A stretch of DNA of 7,718 bases from Alistipes sp. (GTDB lineage: Bacteria; Bacteroidota; Bacteroidia; Bacteroidales; Rikenellaceae), in contig JAGBIR010000185.1 of NCBI GenBank assembly GCA_017934845.1, forward strand, positions 1-7,718, in the 5' to 3' direction. This document shows, in pieces, positions 6,487 to 7,718 of this stretch. The number at the start of each line of letters is the position of its first letter. Positions within the stretch are counted from its first letter, which is position 1. Below the pieces are notes generated by a model that was not told the origin of the DNA, did no database searches, and saw nothing but the letters and a program-made list of their open reading frames with translations. Position numbers and translations under genes: made by a program.

Positions 6487-7713
6487 TTACTCTTCGTATG
6501 GCGATTGCCAGAACCACTTATCGTCGCAAACTCGCAAATCGTTCCAACTTACGGCACTTGATTCGGAGTTTATCTCGTCGTAGGGCATTAGCGTAATGTA
6601 GCGATATGTCTGACCTTCCGTTGCGGTCTCGGCATTAAATCTTGCCATCTCCATACACTGCAAGAAGTAGAGATTCTTTGCCATATAGCGGTCGAGATAG
6701 TACTCCTTGGTCTGCTTTGAACGGTTGTTCCAATTGGCATTTTCGTTAATTTGCAGTGGCTTGTCGGTGCGTAGTCGCTCGCGAACTTCGGCAATTGAGA
6801 GCATCATGCCATTTTCGTCCATAACATAGGCTTCGAATGTGGGGTCAACCCACAACCACTTGTTGAGCGTGCAGCTATAAACGGTTGTTATGACGTGGCA
6901 GTCGCTAACCAAGTCGTGAGGCAGGCAAGTTACAAAACGGGCCTTAAAACCCATAGCCAGATAGACTTCGGTCAGCATTTGTGCCATCATACGGCAATTT
7001 ACGCCGCGATCCTCTTTTTGGCATAACTCAACCATCGCGATGGTGTTCTTTACTTTGGGATTGTTTGACGAGCCGTCGTGTCGCACAATGTTATGTACCC
7101 AATGTAGCAGGTTTTTGATTTTTGAAATTTCATCGCCTGCACCTGCTACGCTATCCAACTTAAAATGTTCACGCAGACGCACCAAATCGGGATTATTGGG
7201 TGACATATACTTAAACTTCATACCGTCGGGAACTAAACCTCGGTAATATTGCTTGGCGTTTTTTAGTTTCTGCTTATAATCTCCCCACGCGGTCAAGCGT
7301 TCCATACAACTTTTGAAGCGAGGATCATTGCGTATCGCATCAAGGTCGCTGTCGGCATTTATATTCGTAAGGTTAATCTCCTCCTTATCGATAACGCGGT
7401 CGGTGTAGTACTCAAAGGTTTTTAATGCCCCCTTTTTATCTCCGGCGAGTGTCTTCCAGCATGCCAAGTTATAGTAGAAGTTGCCATTAAGGTCGGTATC
7501 CCACAAATAATCCATACGCACAGAATCGGGCTGTTCCATGATGATTTTGCGATACTTCTCTTGATTTGCAACCAGCTTTTTCCACTGCTGTGCCTCATAG
7601 AGTTGGTCGGCCTCCTTGTCAAGACGATCAAGTTGCTGCTGCCATTCGGGCGTTTGCGCCCAAGCAGTGATAGCTACTATCGTGGCAAGGGCTGATAGAA
7701 TAATTTGTTTCAT
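6487..7713 (-). CDS. Secreted protein with TPR-like N-terminus and transglutaminase-like (cysteine protease fold) domain
   Basis: Predicted 408 residues, from ATG at 7713 down to TAA at 6489-6487. The N-terminus is a clean signal peptide (MKQIILSALATIVAITAWAQ) with a likely type I cleavage near residue 19-20 and no lipobox cysteine. Residues 25-140 are helical and TPR-like: a KEADQLYEAQQWKKL helix pair, then YYNLACWKTLAGDKKGAL, then a DSDLDAIRNDPRF motif seen at the end of Bacteroidota TPR arrays. The transglutaminase core spans about 195-295 with an intact candidate triad: C240 in VNCRMMAQML, H273 in DCHVITTVY and D290 in WVDPT. Family members act as transglutaminases, proteases or peptide-modifying enzymes; the reaction here is unknown. 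The C-terminal 110 residues are rich in Trp and Tyr and match no motif I recognise. The protein probably acts in the periplasm or on the cell surface. The promoter is outside the window; only 5 bases remain upstream. The gene appears more AT-rich than the polysaccharide block. Confidence 0.85.
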   Translation of the reverse strand: MKQIILSALATIVAITAWAQTPEWQQQLDRLDKEADQLYEAQQWKKLVANQEKYRKIIMEQPDSVRMDYLWDTDLNGNFYYNLACWKTLAGDKKGALKTFEYYTDRVIDKEEINLTNINADSDLDAIRNDPRFKSCMERLTAWGDYKQKLKNAKQYYRGLVPDGMKFKYMSPNNPDLVRLREHFKLDSVAGAGDEISKIKNLLHWVHNIVRHDGSSNNPKVKNTIAMVELCQKEDRGVNCRMMAQMLTEVYLAMGFKARFVTCLPHDLVSDCHVITTVYSCTLNKWLWVDPTFEAYVMDENGMMLSIAEVRERLRTDKPLQINENANWNNRSKQTKEYYLDRYMAKNLYFLQCMEMARFNAETATEGQTYRYITLMPYDEINSESSAVSWNDLRVCDDKWFWQSPYEE

Positions 7714-7718
7714 TTTTA

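Overview
The window looks like chromosomal DNA from a member of the Bacteroidota, most likely the order Bacteroidales. The evidence is the gene families present (a flavoredoxin-type flavin reductase, a multi-SLBB polysaccharide exporter, a short Wzz-like protein, a TPR/transglutaminase secreted protein), the lack of clear Shine-Dalgarno sequences, and A-rich leaders before several starts. The frequent TCG/GAG/GCC codons and moderately high GC of the central genes would suit an Alistipes-like (Rikenellaceae) genome, but that is a guess. No mobile element, tRNA, rRNA or CRISPR array is visible.

Layout: positions 1-510 hold the 3' part of a flavin reductase gene on the + strand, cut by the window edge. 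A strong intrinsic terminator follows (541-582). A tightly packed + strand block then runs from 628 to 6430: an SLBB outer-membrane polysaccharide exporter (628-3006), a Wzz/GumC-type polysaccharide co-polymerase (3013-4080), a WecA/TagO-type polyprenyl-phosphate sugar-1-phosphate transferase (4055-5218, overlapping its neighbour) and a class I PLP-dependent aminotransferase (5231-6430). Gaps of 6 to 12 bases or an overlap imply one operon. A second hairpin (6448-6486) sits between this operon and a convergent minus-strand gene (6487-7713) for a secreted TPR/transglutaminase-like protein, whose start lies 5 bases from the window end.

Function: the WecA-like enzyme would start a glycan on undecaprenyl phosphate at the inner membrane, the Wzz-like protein would control chain length or couple assembly to export, and the SLBB protein would form the periplasmic/outer-membrane export channel. 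The first and last steps of a surface polysaccharide pathway are therefore together, while glycosyltransferases, flippase, polymerase and tyrosine kinase are absent and would have to be encoded elsewhere. The aminotransferase looks like an amino-acid enzyme, not a sugar aminotransferase, so its link to the glycan pathway is unclear.

Nothing here is convincingly a wholly new system. The most interesting points are the glycosyltransferase-free operon, the six-SLBB exporter, and the leader, where a terminator lies only 45 bases before the first start codon next to a possible competing hairpin.
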